DNA from: DASUAO01 sp046484625
Lineage (GTDB): Bacteria > Actinomycetota > Acidimicrobiia > IMCC26256 > PALSA-555
Assembly (NCBI GenBank): GCA_046484625.1
Contig: JAWOIO010000104.1
Location: 1-12,127 of the forward strand
DNA length: 12,127 nt
Direction of reading: 5' to 3'
The position numbers and the translations under genes were made by a program. Positions 6,758 to 12,127 of the stretch are shown one piece after another. The notes beneath the pieces were generated by a model, which made no database searches, had not been told where the DNA came from, and saw nothing but the letters and a program-made list of their open reading frames with translations. Numbering within the stretch: position 1 is the stretch's first letter; each line of letters starts with the position of its first letter.

Positions 6758-7249
6758 CTAGAAGCCCTGCGCCGTCGCCGCGGAGTCGAGCGCCGCGGTG
6801 AGGGGAAGGGTGAACGTCTGGCTCTTGCAGGCGTCCGACGGGTCGTTCGCCATGCGGGTGGTGAGCTGGTACACGGCCGAGCCGTTCGCCGCGATCTTCA
6901 CCGTCGTGTCGTCGGCCTGCTTCAGGCCGAGGGCGTCGGTCCGTGCGTCGCTGCGCACCGAGGCGGCCGCGCAGCCGTTCACCGCGTCCGACGAGCCGGC
7001 GGAGATGCCGGTCACGATGACCGGGTAGTCGTTCGGGTTCGAGATCCGAACCGTCACGGCCTTCTGAGCGCCGGGGTACAGATCGGCCGCCGACGCTTCG
7101 GCGGTGATCGTGGACGCCTTGTCGGTCGTCGACTGGGCGGTCCCCGAGCCGGTCCCGTTCGACGTCCACGCCGCAAAGGCGATCGCGCCGATGGCGAACG
7201 CCCCGAGTGCGACGCCGACGGTGGCGGCGATCTTCTTGGGTGCCTTCAT
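6758..7249 (-). CDS. Small exported surface protein A (SipW-type-signal-like)
   Basis: A 163-aa exported protein, first gene of the three-gene surface cluster. It has a short basic start (MKAPKK), a hydrophobic stretch at about residues 7-26 ending AIAFAAW, then SNGTGSGTA and a Thr/Ser-rich spacer. This resembles SipW-dependent signals of TasA/CalY-type matrix proteins, where a small residue and an aromatic residue flank the cut site. The mature part (about 47-163) looks beta-rich (VTVRISNPNDYPVIVTGI, DTTVKIAANGSAVYQL) and has two cysteines, C93 and C141, also present in paralogue B. The ATG at 7249 has GAAGGGA 9 nt upstream, the best ribosome-binding site of the three genes. The 217-bp upstream gap has two GGTTGC repeats spaced 11 bp, shared with the kinase promoter region. 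Likely a fibre, pilin-like or surface-layer subunit; this is inference, and no signal peptidase gene lies in the window. Confidence 0.85.
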   Translation of the reverse strand: MKAPKKIAATVGVALGAFAIGAIAFAAWTSNGTGSGTAQSTTDKASTITAEASAADLYPGAQKAVTVRISNPNDYPVIVTGISAGSSDAVNGCAAASVRSDARTDALGLKQADDTTVKIAANGSAVYQLTTRMANDPSDACKSQTFTLPLTAALDSAATAQGF

Positions 7250-7344
7250 GGTGGGTGGTCCCTTCGTGGATGACTGATGCTTGCTGCCCGAGGTTCGGAC
7301 ACCACGCAGAGTGAAGGACGGAGGGAGCGGCTCGGGACCCGCCG

Positions 7345-7361
7345 GGTTGCGGTTGGGTTGC
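7345..7361 (-). promoter_or_regulatory. Candidate response-regulator operator upstream of protein A (2 x GGTTGC, 11-bp period)
   Basis: GGTTGC occurs at 7345-7350 and 7356-7361, an 11-bp period (GCAACC on the coding strand), about 96-112 bp upstream of the protein A ATG. OmpR/PhoB-family regulators typically bind as head-to-tail dimers to direct repeats with 11-bp spacing. The same hexamer with the same spacing lies before the kinase gene. A good -10 box is not evident downstream. Confidence 0.5.
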
Positions 7362-7416
7362 GGCTATCGACCCGTCCGACTTTCGGGGCTGCGTCGCTCG
7401 CCGCGCGACTCGAGCA

Positions 7417-7434
7417 CCCCGACCGCTTTCGGGG
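7417..7434 (-). terminator. Hairpin downstream of the response regulator gene
   Basis: CCCCGA (7417-7422), a 6-nt loop and TCGGGG (7429-7434) form a perfect 6-bp stem, about 33 bp after the regulator's TAG. It is a plausible terminator of the kinase-regulator operon and would separate it from the protein A promoter. Part of the sequence (CTTTCGGGGC at 7426-7435) recurs at 7380-7389, next to a smaller CCGA/TCGG hairpin. No T tract. Confidence 0.4.
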
Positions 7435-7466
7435 CCGCCACCGTCGATGGTGTTGCGGGATGCTTG

Positions 7467-8162
7467 CTACCCGGCGATCGGCGCGGCATATCGATAGCCG
7501 AAGCCACGCACCGTCTTGATCGGGGACATCGCGACGTCGTCGAAGCCGAGCTTGCGCCGGAGTCGGAGAATCGCGAACTTCACCCGGTCCGGTCCGACAC
7601 CGGTCGGGTCATCCCAGGCGTGCTCGAGGAGCTGCTCGGCCGTCAGCACCTGACCCGCGTGGCGAACCAGGGTCGTGAGCAGGCGGTACTCGATCGGGGT
7701 CAGCGCGATCTCCCCGTCGCCCACGCACACACGCTTGGCCACGAAATCGACGACAAGGCGGCCGTCGTCGAAGACGGGGACCTGCTCGCCACCCGAGCCC
7801 TGGGAGCGTCGGAGCGCCGCGTGCACACGAGCGAGCAGCTCGTCCCTCCCGAAAGGCTTGGTGATGTAGTCGTCGGCACCCGACTGGAGCCCGCGTACCT
7901 TCTCGGCCTCCATACCGCGGGCCGTGAGTAGCAGGACCGGGGCATCCGACAGGTCGCGAATCCGCTCCAGCACCTGCCACCCGTCGAGGAGTGGGAGGCC
8001 CAGGTCGAGGATCACGAGATCGGGCTGACGTTCGTGGAACACGCGCAGACCGGAGCGGCCGTCGCTCGCGTCGAGCACCTCGTAGTCGGCCCGCTCGAGG
8101 AGCACCCGCAGCAGCGTACGGAGATCCTGTTCGTCCTCGATGACCAGGATCGCGGGGCTCAT
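7467..8162 (-). CDS. OmpR/PhoB-family response regulator
   Basis: A 231-aa two-component DNA-binding regulator. The receiver domain (about 1-120) has the acidic pocket E9-D10, phosphoacceptor D53 in ILDLGLP, T80 in LLLTARG and K102 in TKPF, all intact. The winged-helix DNA-binding domain (about 130-227) has the family pattern LTPIEYRLLTTLVRHAG, LRRKLG and VRGFGYRY. ATG at 8162 is chosen because it overlaps the kinase TGA as ATGA and starts directly at the first receiver strand; the open frame upstream of it is only a shadow of the kinase gene. Coupled translation fits a cognate pair. The regulator is expected to bind 11-bp-spaced direct repeats, which are present upstream of both the kinase gene and the protein A gene. 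The stimulus and target genes are not known from sequence; control of the downstream surface-protein cluster is inferred from adjacency and the shared repeats. Confidence 0.93.
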   Translation of the reverse strand: MSPAILVIEDEQDLRTLLRVLLERADYEVLDASDGRSGLRVFHERQPDLVILDLGLPLLDGWQVLERIRDLSDAPVLLLTARGMEAEKVRGLQSGADDYITKPFGRDELLARVHAALRRSQGSGGEQVPVFDDGRLVVDFVAKRVCVGDGEIALTPIEYRLLTTLVRHAGQVLTAEQLLEHAWDDPTGVGPDRVKFAILRLRRKLGFDDVAMSPIKTVRGFGYRYAAPIAG

Positions 8163-10318
8163 CCGGTGTCCACCTCGGAGTCGTCGGGGGCGTCGGGGAG
8201 GGTGATCGTGACGGTGGTGCCGCGACCTTCCTCGCTCTGCACGTCGAGCGAGCCACCGTGGAGATCCACGATGGCGCCGGTGATCGCGAGCCCGAGGCCC
8301 GTCCCGGGGAGTTCCTGGAGGCGGGCGTTCGAGCCCCGGTAGAAGCGCTGGAACAAGCGGTCGGCCTCGTCCTGGGGGATCCCGATACCGGTGTCCGACA
8401 CCACGATCGACCACGCGCCCGGGAGCCGTTGTGTGGAGACACCGACGACACCACCGGCCGGAGTGAACTTCACCGCGTTGGAGACCAGGTTGGCGACCAC
8501 CTGGTCGAACCGAAGCGGGTCGACCATCGCGGGTGTGGCATCGGTCGAGAGCTCGAGATCCAACCTGAGCTCCTTGGCGCCGGCCTCGGCACCGAAGGCC
8601 GCGACCGACTGCTCGATGAGGTTCGCCAGCCGGGTGGGAACGGGATCGATGCCGAGGCCGCCTGACTCCAGCTTGGCGATGAGGAGCAGGTCACCGACGA
8701 TCTCGAGGAGGCGTCGGGCGTTCCGTCCGATGATCCCGATGAACTCCTGCTGCTCCTCCGCGAGGCTCTCGGCATCGTCGGAGAGCAGCTCGGCAAAGCT
8801 GACGATGGAGGTCAGCGGTGTGCGCAGCTCGTGGGAGACCGTCGCGACGAACTCGTTCTTGAGCTGATCGAGCTCGCGCAGGGACTTGTTCTGCTCCTCG
8901 ATCCCGAGTCGCATCTCCCGTTCCTGCATCGACACGCTGATGGTGCGCTCGAGCACCATGTGGCGTTCCGCATCGAGGAGCGTACGGATCGTGACGTCGC
9001 GGTAGATCCACAGATGCCCCTGCGAGTCGGTGTCGCGGTCAACGGGCGTGTAGTCGCGCTCGATGACTCGGCCGTCACGAAAGCGGATGATCTCGGCCGA
9101 GACCGGCCCGCCACTCCCGTAGGTCGACTCGATGCGATCCACGAACTCCTCGGGGTCCGCGACCATGCTCGCCGAGCGACCGCGGATCGACGCGGTCGGG
9201 CGCCCCACGAGATCCTCCGGCCGCTGGCTGAGCCCAAAGAGGTCGCAGAACGGCTGGTTCGCGAACACGATGTTCTGCTCGGCGTCGGTGAACAGCACGC
9301 CGTCGCTCAGGTTGGCGACGAGCGTGGCCAACTCGGCCGACCGCTCGTGCAGCCGCCGTTGCGCGAACCTACGCTCAGTCACGTCGTGCGACGTCAGCAC
9401 GACACCGCCGACCGCCGGGTTCCCCCGCAGGTCGTCACCCATGGTCTCGAGGATCCGGTAGGAGCCGTCGGTGGCGCGCACCCGCAGGTCGACGGGCGCG
9501 TCCGGGCCACGAGTGCCAGCCATCACTTCGGCGAGTGCCTGCTGCGCGAGGTCGACGTCGTCGGGGTGCAAGAGGGCGAAGATCCCGCCCGGTGGATCGA
9601 CGCCACGGTCGTAGCCGAGCAGTCGCGACCCTCCCGGACTCGACGACATCCAGGATCCGTCGGCGTCGAGCACCGTCACCACATCGGAGAGATGCTCCAC
9701 GATCGCAGCGAGCCGCTGCTCCGAATTCGTGCGTTCCCGTTCCGCCTCCTGGCGTTCCTTGTCCGCTCGGTACGCGTCGATCAAGTTTCCGACGGCGACG
9801 GTGAAGGGGCGCAGGGATTCGATGATGCCCTCGTCGAAACCACCGGCTCGGTTCGCGACCCCGAACTGACCGACGAGCGTGGTGCCGCGGAAGATCGGAA
9901 CCGCGAGGTACGAGTCGAGTGGTGGATGACCGTCGGGACGGCCCGACGAGTGGGGGTCGCTGGCGGGATCGTTGGCGATGACGACCCGTCCCCCGTCGCG
10001 CAGCCCCCAACCGAACAACGTGTCCAGGTTGCGGAACTCCAGCCCCTCCCCCGCGGCGACATGCTGCTCGTACAACTCACGAGTGGCGTCGTTCCAGGCG
10101 ATGTTCGTGATCGCCCAAGTCTTGAGGTAGGGCGCGCCCTCGTCGTCGTAGAGCACCTCCGCGATGTACCCGTAGTCGCTCGCCGTGAGATCCAGAAGGT
10201 CGACAAGCAGGCCGTTGAACAGCTCGGAAGGATCGGCATCGCGGAAGAACAGCGCCTGGGCGCGGGTGACACACTCGAGCAGACGGTTCGCCTGTGCCAC
10301 CTCTTCGAATTGGGTCAT
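8159..10318 (-). CDS. Soluble GAF-PAS-PAS hybrid-sensor histidine kinase
   Basis: A sensor kinase without transmembrane segments, so a cytoplasmic sensor. Residue numbers are from an alternative GTG start at 10351 (730 aa); the ATG at 10318 (719 aa) is preferred because GGAG lies 6 nt before it. Domains: GAF, about 25-195, with the conserved LKTWAITNIAWND stretch also seen in many GAF sensors; PAS about 208-330; PAS about 340-455; coiled linker about 460-500; HisKA with phospho-His H507 in SHELRTPLTS; HATPase with N625 in the N box, DTGIG at 653-657 and GTGLGLAI at 683-690. All catalytic motifs are intact. The PAS and GAF domains suggest sensing of a small molecule, redox state or light, but no haem or flavin residue can be assigned with confidence. 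It is immediately followed by its response regulator (ATGA overlap). Three GGTTGC repeats 72-99 bp upstream of the ATG suggest autoregulation. It has no receiver domain of its own, so 'hybrid' applies only to its mixed sensory domains. Confidence 0.93.
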   Translation of the reverse strand: MTQFEEVAQANRLLECVTRAQALFFRDADPSELFNGLLVDLLDLTASDYGYIAEVLYDDEGAPYLKTWAITNIAWNDATRELYEQHVAAGEGLEFRNLDTLFGWGLRDGGRVVIANDPASDPHSSGRPDGHPPLDSYLAVPIFRGTTLVGQFGVANRAGGFDEGIIESLRPFTVAVGNLIDAYRADKERQEAERERTNSEQRLAAIVEHLSDVVTVLDADGSWMSSSPGGSRLLGYDRGVDPPGGIFALLHPDDVDLAQQALAEVMAGTRGPDAPVDLRVRATDGSYRILETMGDDLRGNPAVGGVVLTSHDVTERRFAQRRLHERSAELATLVANLSDGVLFTDAEQNIVFANQPFCDLFGLSQRPEDLVGRPTASIRGRSASMVADPEEFVDRIESTYGSGGPVSAEIIRFRDGRVIERDYTPVDRDTDSQGHLWIYRDVTIRTLLDAERHMVLERTISVSMQEREMRLGIEEQNKSLRELDQLKNEFVATVSHELRTPLTSIVSFAELLSDDAESLAEEQQEFIGIIGRNARRLLEIVGDLLLIAKLESGGLGIDPVPTRLANLIEQSVAAFGAEAGAKELRLDLELSTDATPAMVDPLRFDQVVANLVSNAVKFTPAGGVVGVSTQRLPGAWSIVVSDTGIGIPQDEADRLFQRFYRGSNARLQELPGTGLGLAITGAIVDLHGGSLDVQSEEGRGTTVTITLPDAPDDSEVDTG

Positions 10319-10389
10319 CTGGTGCTCCGCCGTGGCGCTCGTCGGCCTCACTCGGCCATCGCCATCGAAGCACCCCGACAGTCCGAGAA

Positions 10390-10417
10390 GGTTGCCACCA
10401 GGTTGCCGGAGGGTTGC
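10390..10417 (-). promoter_or_regulatory. Candidate response-regulator operator upstream of the kinase (3 x GGTTGC, 11-bp period)
   Basis: GGTTGC occurs at 10390-10395, 10401-10406 and 10412-10417, exactly 11 bp apart each time (GCAACC on the coding strand). This is one helical turn per unit, as expected for OmpR/PhoB-type regulators binding in tandem on one face. It lies upstream of the operon encoding such a regulator, fitting autoregulation. The same arrangement with two units is upstream of protein A. Confidence 0.55.
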
Positions 10418-10569
10418 AGCGCACGGGTGGATCCCTCTGAGGGGACCCCGTTAGAACCCCACGGAAGAGCAGTTCCTCGCCGAATCGGCCCGGGGGCACC
10501 CACCAGAGGCGTTTGCGCAGGTCGAGTGCCAGTCACAGGCGGGGAGCGCGGGGTCGCACGGGACCTTGG

Positions 10570-10593
10570 AGCATCGGTTTGGAAGCCGATGCT
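10570..10593 (-). terminator. Hairpin terminator after the methyltransferase gene
   Basis: AGCATCGG (10570-10577), an 8-nt loop and CCGATGCT (10586-10593) form a perfect 8-bp stem that begins 31 bp after the methyltransferase stop codon. No T tract follows. It would end the ArsR-rhodanese/methyltransferase operon before the kinase promoter. Confidence 0.5.
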
Positions 10594-10624
10594 GGTCACC
10601 CGCTACGTCCAGCACTGGCCGCAT

Positions 10625-11437
10625 TCAGACCTCGGCGGTCACGCGCAGATAGGTCGCGGGGATGGATGTCGCGTTCTTGTTCGGGCTCTGGCTCTGCTCG
10701 TTGAAGAGAACGTCGAGCTCGCGGAGCAGGTCGTCGCCGCGACCGTTCGCTTCGGCGGCTTCGAACGCGTTCATCGTCGGGCCGTAGTACGTCTTGAACT
10801 GAGCAAGAAGCTCTGATGGCGAGACGGACGTGTTGAAGACGAACGTGTCGCGCGCGAACGCGATCTTGCCTTTGGAGACTCCGGCCGCGACGAAGCGCTC
10901 GACGACGTCGTCTTCGATCCCCCAGGTCATCGGGCTGACGAATCCTTCAGGGGACGGGGGTGAGTACGCCGCGCTGGTCTTCAGGATCTGTGCCACCAAG
11001 GTCGGGTCGCCCGGAATCCAGTTTCCCATGACGATGCGGCCTCCGGGCTGCGTCACGCGCACCAGCTCCTTGGCGACGTCGAACGGTCGTGGAGCGAACA
11101 TCGCTCCGAAGATGCTCACGACGAGGTCGAACGTCTGGTCGTTCAGCTCGCTCAGGTCAGACGCGTCGCCCTGCTGGAAGCTCAGGTTCGCGAGGCTCTC
11201 CTCACGTGCCCGACGATTGCCGGCCTCGACGAGGTTGTTGGCGATGTCGACGCCGAGCACGTCGGCTCCGAGGCGGGCGGCTGGTACCGCCGTCGTACCG
11301 TCGCCACACCCGAGATCGAGGACCTTGAGCCCTTTCGTGATGCCCAGTCGGCTGACGAGCTCCTCGCCGCTGTCTCGCATGCTCGCCGCGATGCGAGTGA
11401 AGTCGCCCTTTTCCCAGAGTGCTTGGTTCGGGTTCAT
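10625..11437 (-). CDS. Class I SAM-dependent methyltransferase
   Basis: A 270-aa soluble methyltransferase. Motif I VLDLGCGDGT (39-48) binds S-adenosylmethionine; D64 after the second strand (VLGVD) should hold the ribose; GDASDL (90-95) is the adenine-contact loop; FDLVVSIFGAMF (103-114) and PGGRIVMGNW (131-140) are the following strands. It resembles UbiE/ArsM-like methyltransferases of about 270 aa that begin MNPNQALWEKGDFTRIA. The substrate cannot be told; no cluster of cysteines for arsenite binding is seen, so it is not an obvious arsenite methyltransferase. ATG at 11437 is chosen for the GGAG 9 nt upstream and the ATGA overlap with the preceding small ORF; upstream in-frame sequence is a shadow of the neighbouring genes. 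As third gene of the ArsR-rhodanese operon it may act on a small thiol, metalloid or other toxic compound, which is inference from context only. Confidence 0.88.
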   Translation of the reverse strand: MNPNQALWEKGDFTRIAASMRDSGEELVSRLGITKGLKVLDLGCGDGTTAVPAARLGADVLGVDIANNLVEAGNRRAREESLANLSFQQGDASDLSELNDQTFDLVVSIFGAMFAPRPFDVAKELVRVTQPGGRIVMGNWIPGDPTLVAQILKTSAAYSPPSPEGFVSPMTWGIEDDVVERFVAAGVSKGKIAFARDTFVFNTSVSPSELLAQFKTYYGPTMNAFEAAEANGRGDDLLRELDVLFNEQSQSPNKNATSIPATYLRVTAEV

Positions 11438-11610
11438 TGCTTCACGCTCCGTTCCTGGTATCCGGTGGGTCTTGTGGTCGCGACGACGAGGGGGCGACCG
11501 GTGTGGAAGTGCAAGTGGTCGCGTGGGGCGCTGGCCACGGCGCGGTAGTTGTCCCGCACTTCTGCGCGGAGTACCTCCGGGGCCACCACTAGCTCTGGTC
11601 TTGTGCTCAC
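11434..11610 (-). CDS. 58-codon ORF resembling the N-terminus of an ArsM-like methyltransferase
   Basis: GTG at 11610 overlaps the upstream TGA (GTGA) and has a very purine-rich ribosome-binding region (GGGGAGGGGAGC) directly upstream. Its own TGA overlaps the next ATG (ATGA). The predicted 58-aa protein has LRAEVRDNYRAVA (14-26) and LHFHTGRP (33-40). In my reading this matches the first 40 or so residues of a methyltransferase group that often follows ArsR/rhodanese genes, after which such proteins continue with LGY and then a SAM-binding domain. Here the likeness stops and the ORF ends about 18 residues later, with no motif I. It is either the 5' stub of a methyltransferase gene replaced by the different one downstream, or a retained small protein or translation-coupling leader. 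Translation signals are convincing; function is unknown. Confidence 0.55.
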   Translation of the reverse strand: MSTRPELVVAPEVLRAEVRDNYRAVASAPRDHLHFHTGRPLVVATTRPTGYQERSVKQ

Positions 11611-12127
11611 TGATCGCTCCCCTCCCCGACCACCACTGGGAGACGGGCGCGCTTCCACTCCGGGAACCCGTCCTCGAGCCGCCACGCGCGGTACCCACGG
11701 CGACGTAGCTCGCGGACCGCGTCGTCGGCATAGACGCAGTACGGGCCCCGGCAGTAGGCCACGACATCGGTGTCCGGTGGGAGCTCGAGCAACCGTCTGC
11801 GGAGCTCCGCGATCGGGAGAGATCGTGCACCCGCGATGTGGCCGGCGCGGTACTCGGGTTCTGGGCGCACGTCGACCACGACGAGGTCGCCTTGCTCGAT
11901 CCTCACAGTGAGCTCTTCGCGGCTGATCGCGTCGAGGCCCTCTCGATCGCCGAGGTACGCCACCGCGAGGCGTTCGATCGCGGCAACATGCTCGGCGGCT
12001 ACGTCGCGCATGGTGGCCCACAAGCTGGCGACCTGGTCACTCGCGAGCTCGTAGAAGATGCGGGTGCCGTCTCGGCGGGTGTGGGCCAAGCCCGCTCGGG
12101 CCAGGGCGCGGAGGTGGTGCGAGGTGT
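11607..12127 (-). CDS. ArsR-type HTH / rhodanese fusion regulator, 5' end beyond window
   Basis: The frame is open to the right edge; 172 residues are visible. The visible start TSHHLRALARAGL, then RRDGTRIFYELA, is the recognition helix and wing of an ArsR/SmtB winged helix. A linking helical segment follows (about 30-62), then a rhodanese domain (about 63-165): VVVDVRPEPEYRAGHIAGA, and a cysteine loop AYCRGPYC with catalytic cysteine C125. The fusion of an ArsR HTH to a rhodanese is a known class of sulfur/redox- or metalloid-responsive repressors; persulfidation of the rhodanese cysteine could signal to the DNA-binding part. A TTG at 12089 could serve as start of a shorter form, but it would cut the HTH in two, so the true start lies beyond the edge. 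First known gene of the three-gene coupled operon, and probably its regulator. Confidence 0.88.
   Translation of the reverse strand, partial: TSHHLRALARAGLAHTRRDGTRIFYELASDQVASLWATMRDVAAEHVAAIERLAVAYLGDREGLDAISREELTVRIEQGDLVVVDVRPEPEYRAGHIAGARSLPIAELRRRLLELPPDTDVVAYCRGPYCVYADDAVRELRRRGYRAWRLEDGFPEWKRARLPVVVGEGSDQ

Larger units (their letters stand above)
10319..10624. other. Intergenic region between methyltransferase and kinase genes
   Basis: About 306 bp without a supported gene. From right to left it holds the methyltransferase terminator hairpin (10570-10593), about 150 bp in which I see no convincing element, and the three GGTTGC repeats of the kinase promoter region (10390-10417). The last 33 bp (10319-10351) could be coding if the kinase starts at the GTG. 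Minus-strand frames here translate to low-complexity peptides and lack a ribosome-binding site. Confidence 0.6.

Noticed and set aside
7250..7466. Riboswitch (for example c-di-GMP) in the protein A upstream region
   Set aside because: Small hairpins with GAAAG loops are present, but the conserved core of known c-di-GMP or ydaO-type riboswitches could not be matched.
8163..8414. Longer start for the response regulator
   Set aside because: The extra 84 residues are Arg/Pro-rich shadow of the kinase gene; the receiver domain begins directly at the ATG at 8162, which overlaps the kinase stop.
10346..10533. Minus-strand frame containing GEELLFRGVL, which matches the EExxxR motif of CPBP (CAAX-like) membrane proteases
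   Set aside because: The match is limited to about ten residues; sequence after it is Pro/Arg-rich with no membrane segments, there is an in-frame TGA just upstream, and no ribosome-binding site is seen. Probably chance.
10570..10593. Hairpin considered as part of a tRNA or other RNA gene
   Set aside because: No cloverleaf arms or T-loop sequence around it; position just after a stop codon fits a terminator better.
8831..10816. Long plus-strand open frame of 661 codons
   Set aside because: Antisense shadow of the histidine kinase gene; the minus strand encodes clear GAF, PAS and HisKA domains.
11438..11830. Longer start for the methyltransferase
   Set aside because: The extra residues are low-complexity shadow of the rhodanese gene and the 58-codon ORF; the ATG at 11437 has a good ribosome-binding site.

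Overview
This window looks like high-GC chromosomal DNA from an actinobacterium, possibly Acidimicrobiia-like. The evidence is strong G/C preference at third codon positions, GTG/TTG starts, an N-terminal-GNAT type protein acetyltransferase, and GTGA/ATGA stop-start overlaps. The taxon is inference. Every confidently called gene is on the minus strand, so transcription runs from high to low coordinates.

Right edge (12127 to about 10570): a compact, translationally coupled operon. An ArsR-type helix-turn-helix/rhodanese fusion protein (cut by the window edge) overlaps by GTGA a 58-codon ORF that resembles only the N-terminus of an ArsM-like methyltransferase. That ORF overlaps by ATGA a complete class I SAM-dependent methyltransferase. 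A perfect 8-bp hairpin follows as the likely terminator.

Centre (10417 to 4875): the most interesting part. A soluble GAF-PAS-PAS histidine kinase overlaps by ATGA an OmpR/PhoB-type response regulator. Immediately downstream are three genes for exported proteins. Two are tandem paralogues of a small two-cysteine surface protein (A, 163 aa; B, 206 aa), and the third is a 381-aa fibronectin/Ig-like protein (C). All three start with a hydrophobic signal ending small-x-Ala, then Trp, then a Gly/Ser/Thr/Ala-rich stretch, reminiscent of SipW-type signals of TasA/CalY matrix proteins. The hexamer GGTTGC is repeated with exactly 11-bp spacing upstream of the kinase (three copies) and upstream of protein A (two copies). 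Such spacing is typical of OmpR-family operators, so the pair may control itself and this surface-protein cluster. GC-rich hairpins lie after the regulator gene and between A and B.

Left-centre (4777 to 861): a nitrilase with an intact Glu-Lys-Cys triad and a possible leaderless promoter, then a type II Pat-like protein acetyltransferase (GNAT fused to an NDP-forming acyl-CoA synthetase). The 263 bp between them holds one weak candidate for a small plus-strand gene.

Left edge (864 to 1): two broken-looking genes. A NifS-type cysteine desulfurase keeps its PLP lysine and catalytic cysteine but lacks the whole N-terminal half. A rubredoxin-like gene 6 bp downstream keeps the first CxxC knuckle but diverges where the second should begin. 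Together they look like a transplanted fragment, a rearrangement scar or an assembly join.
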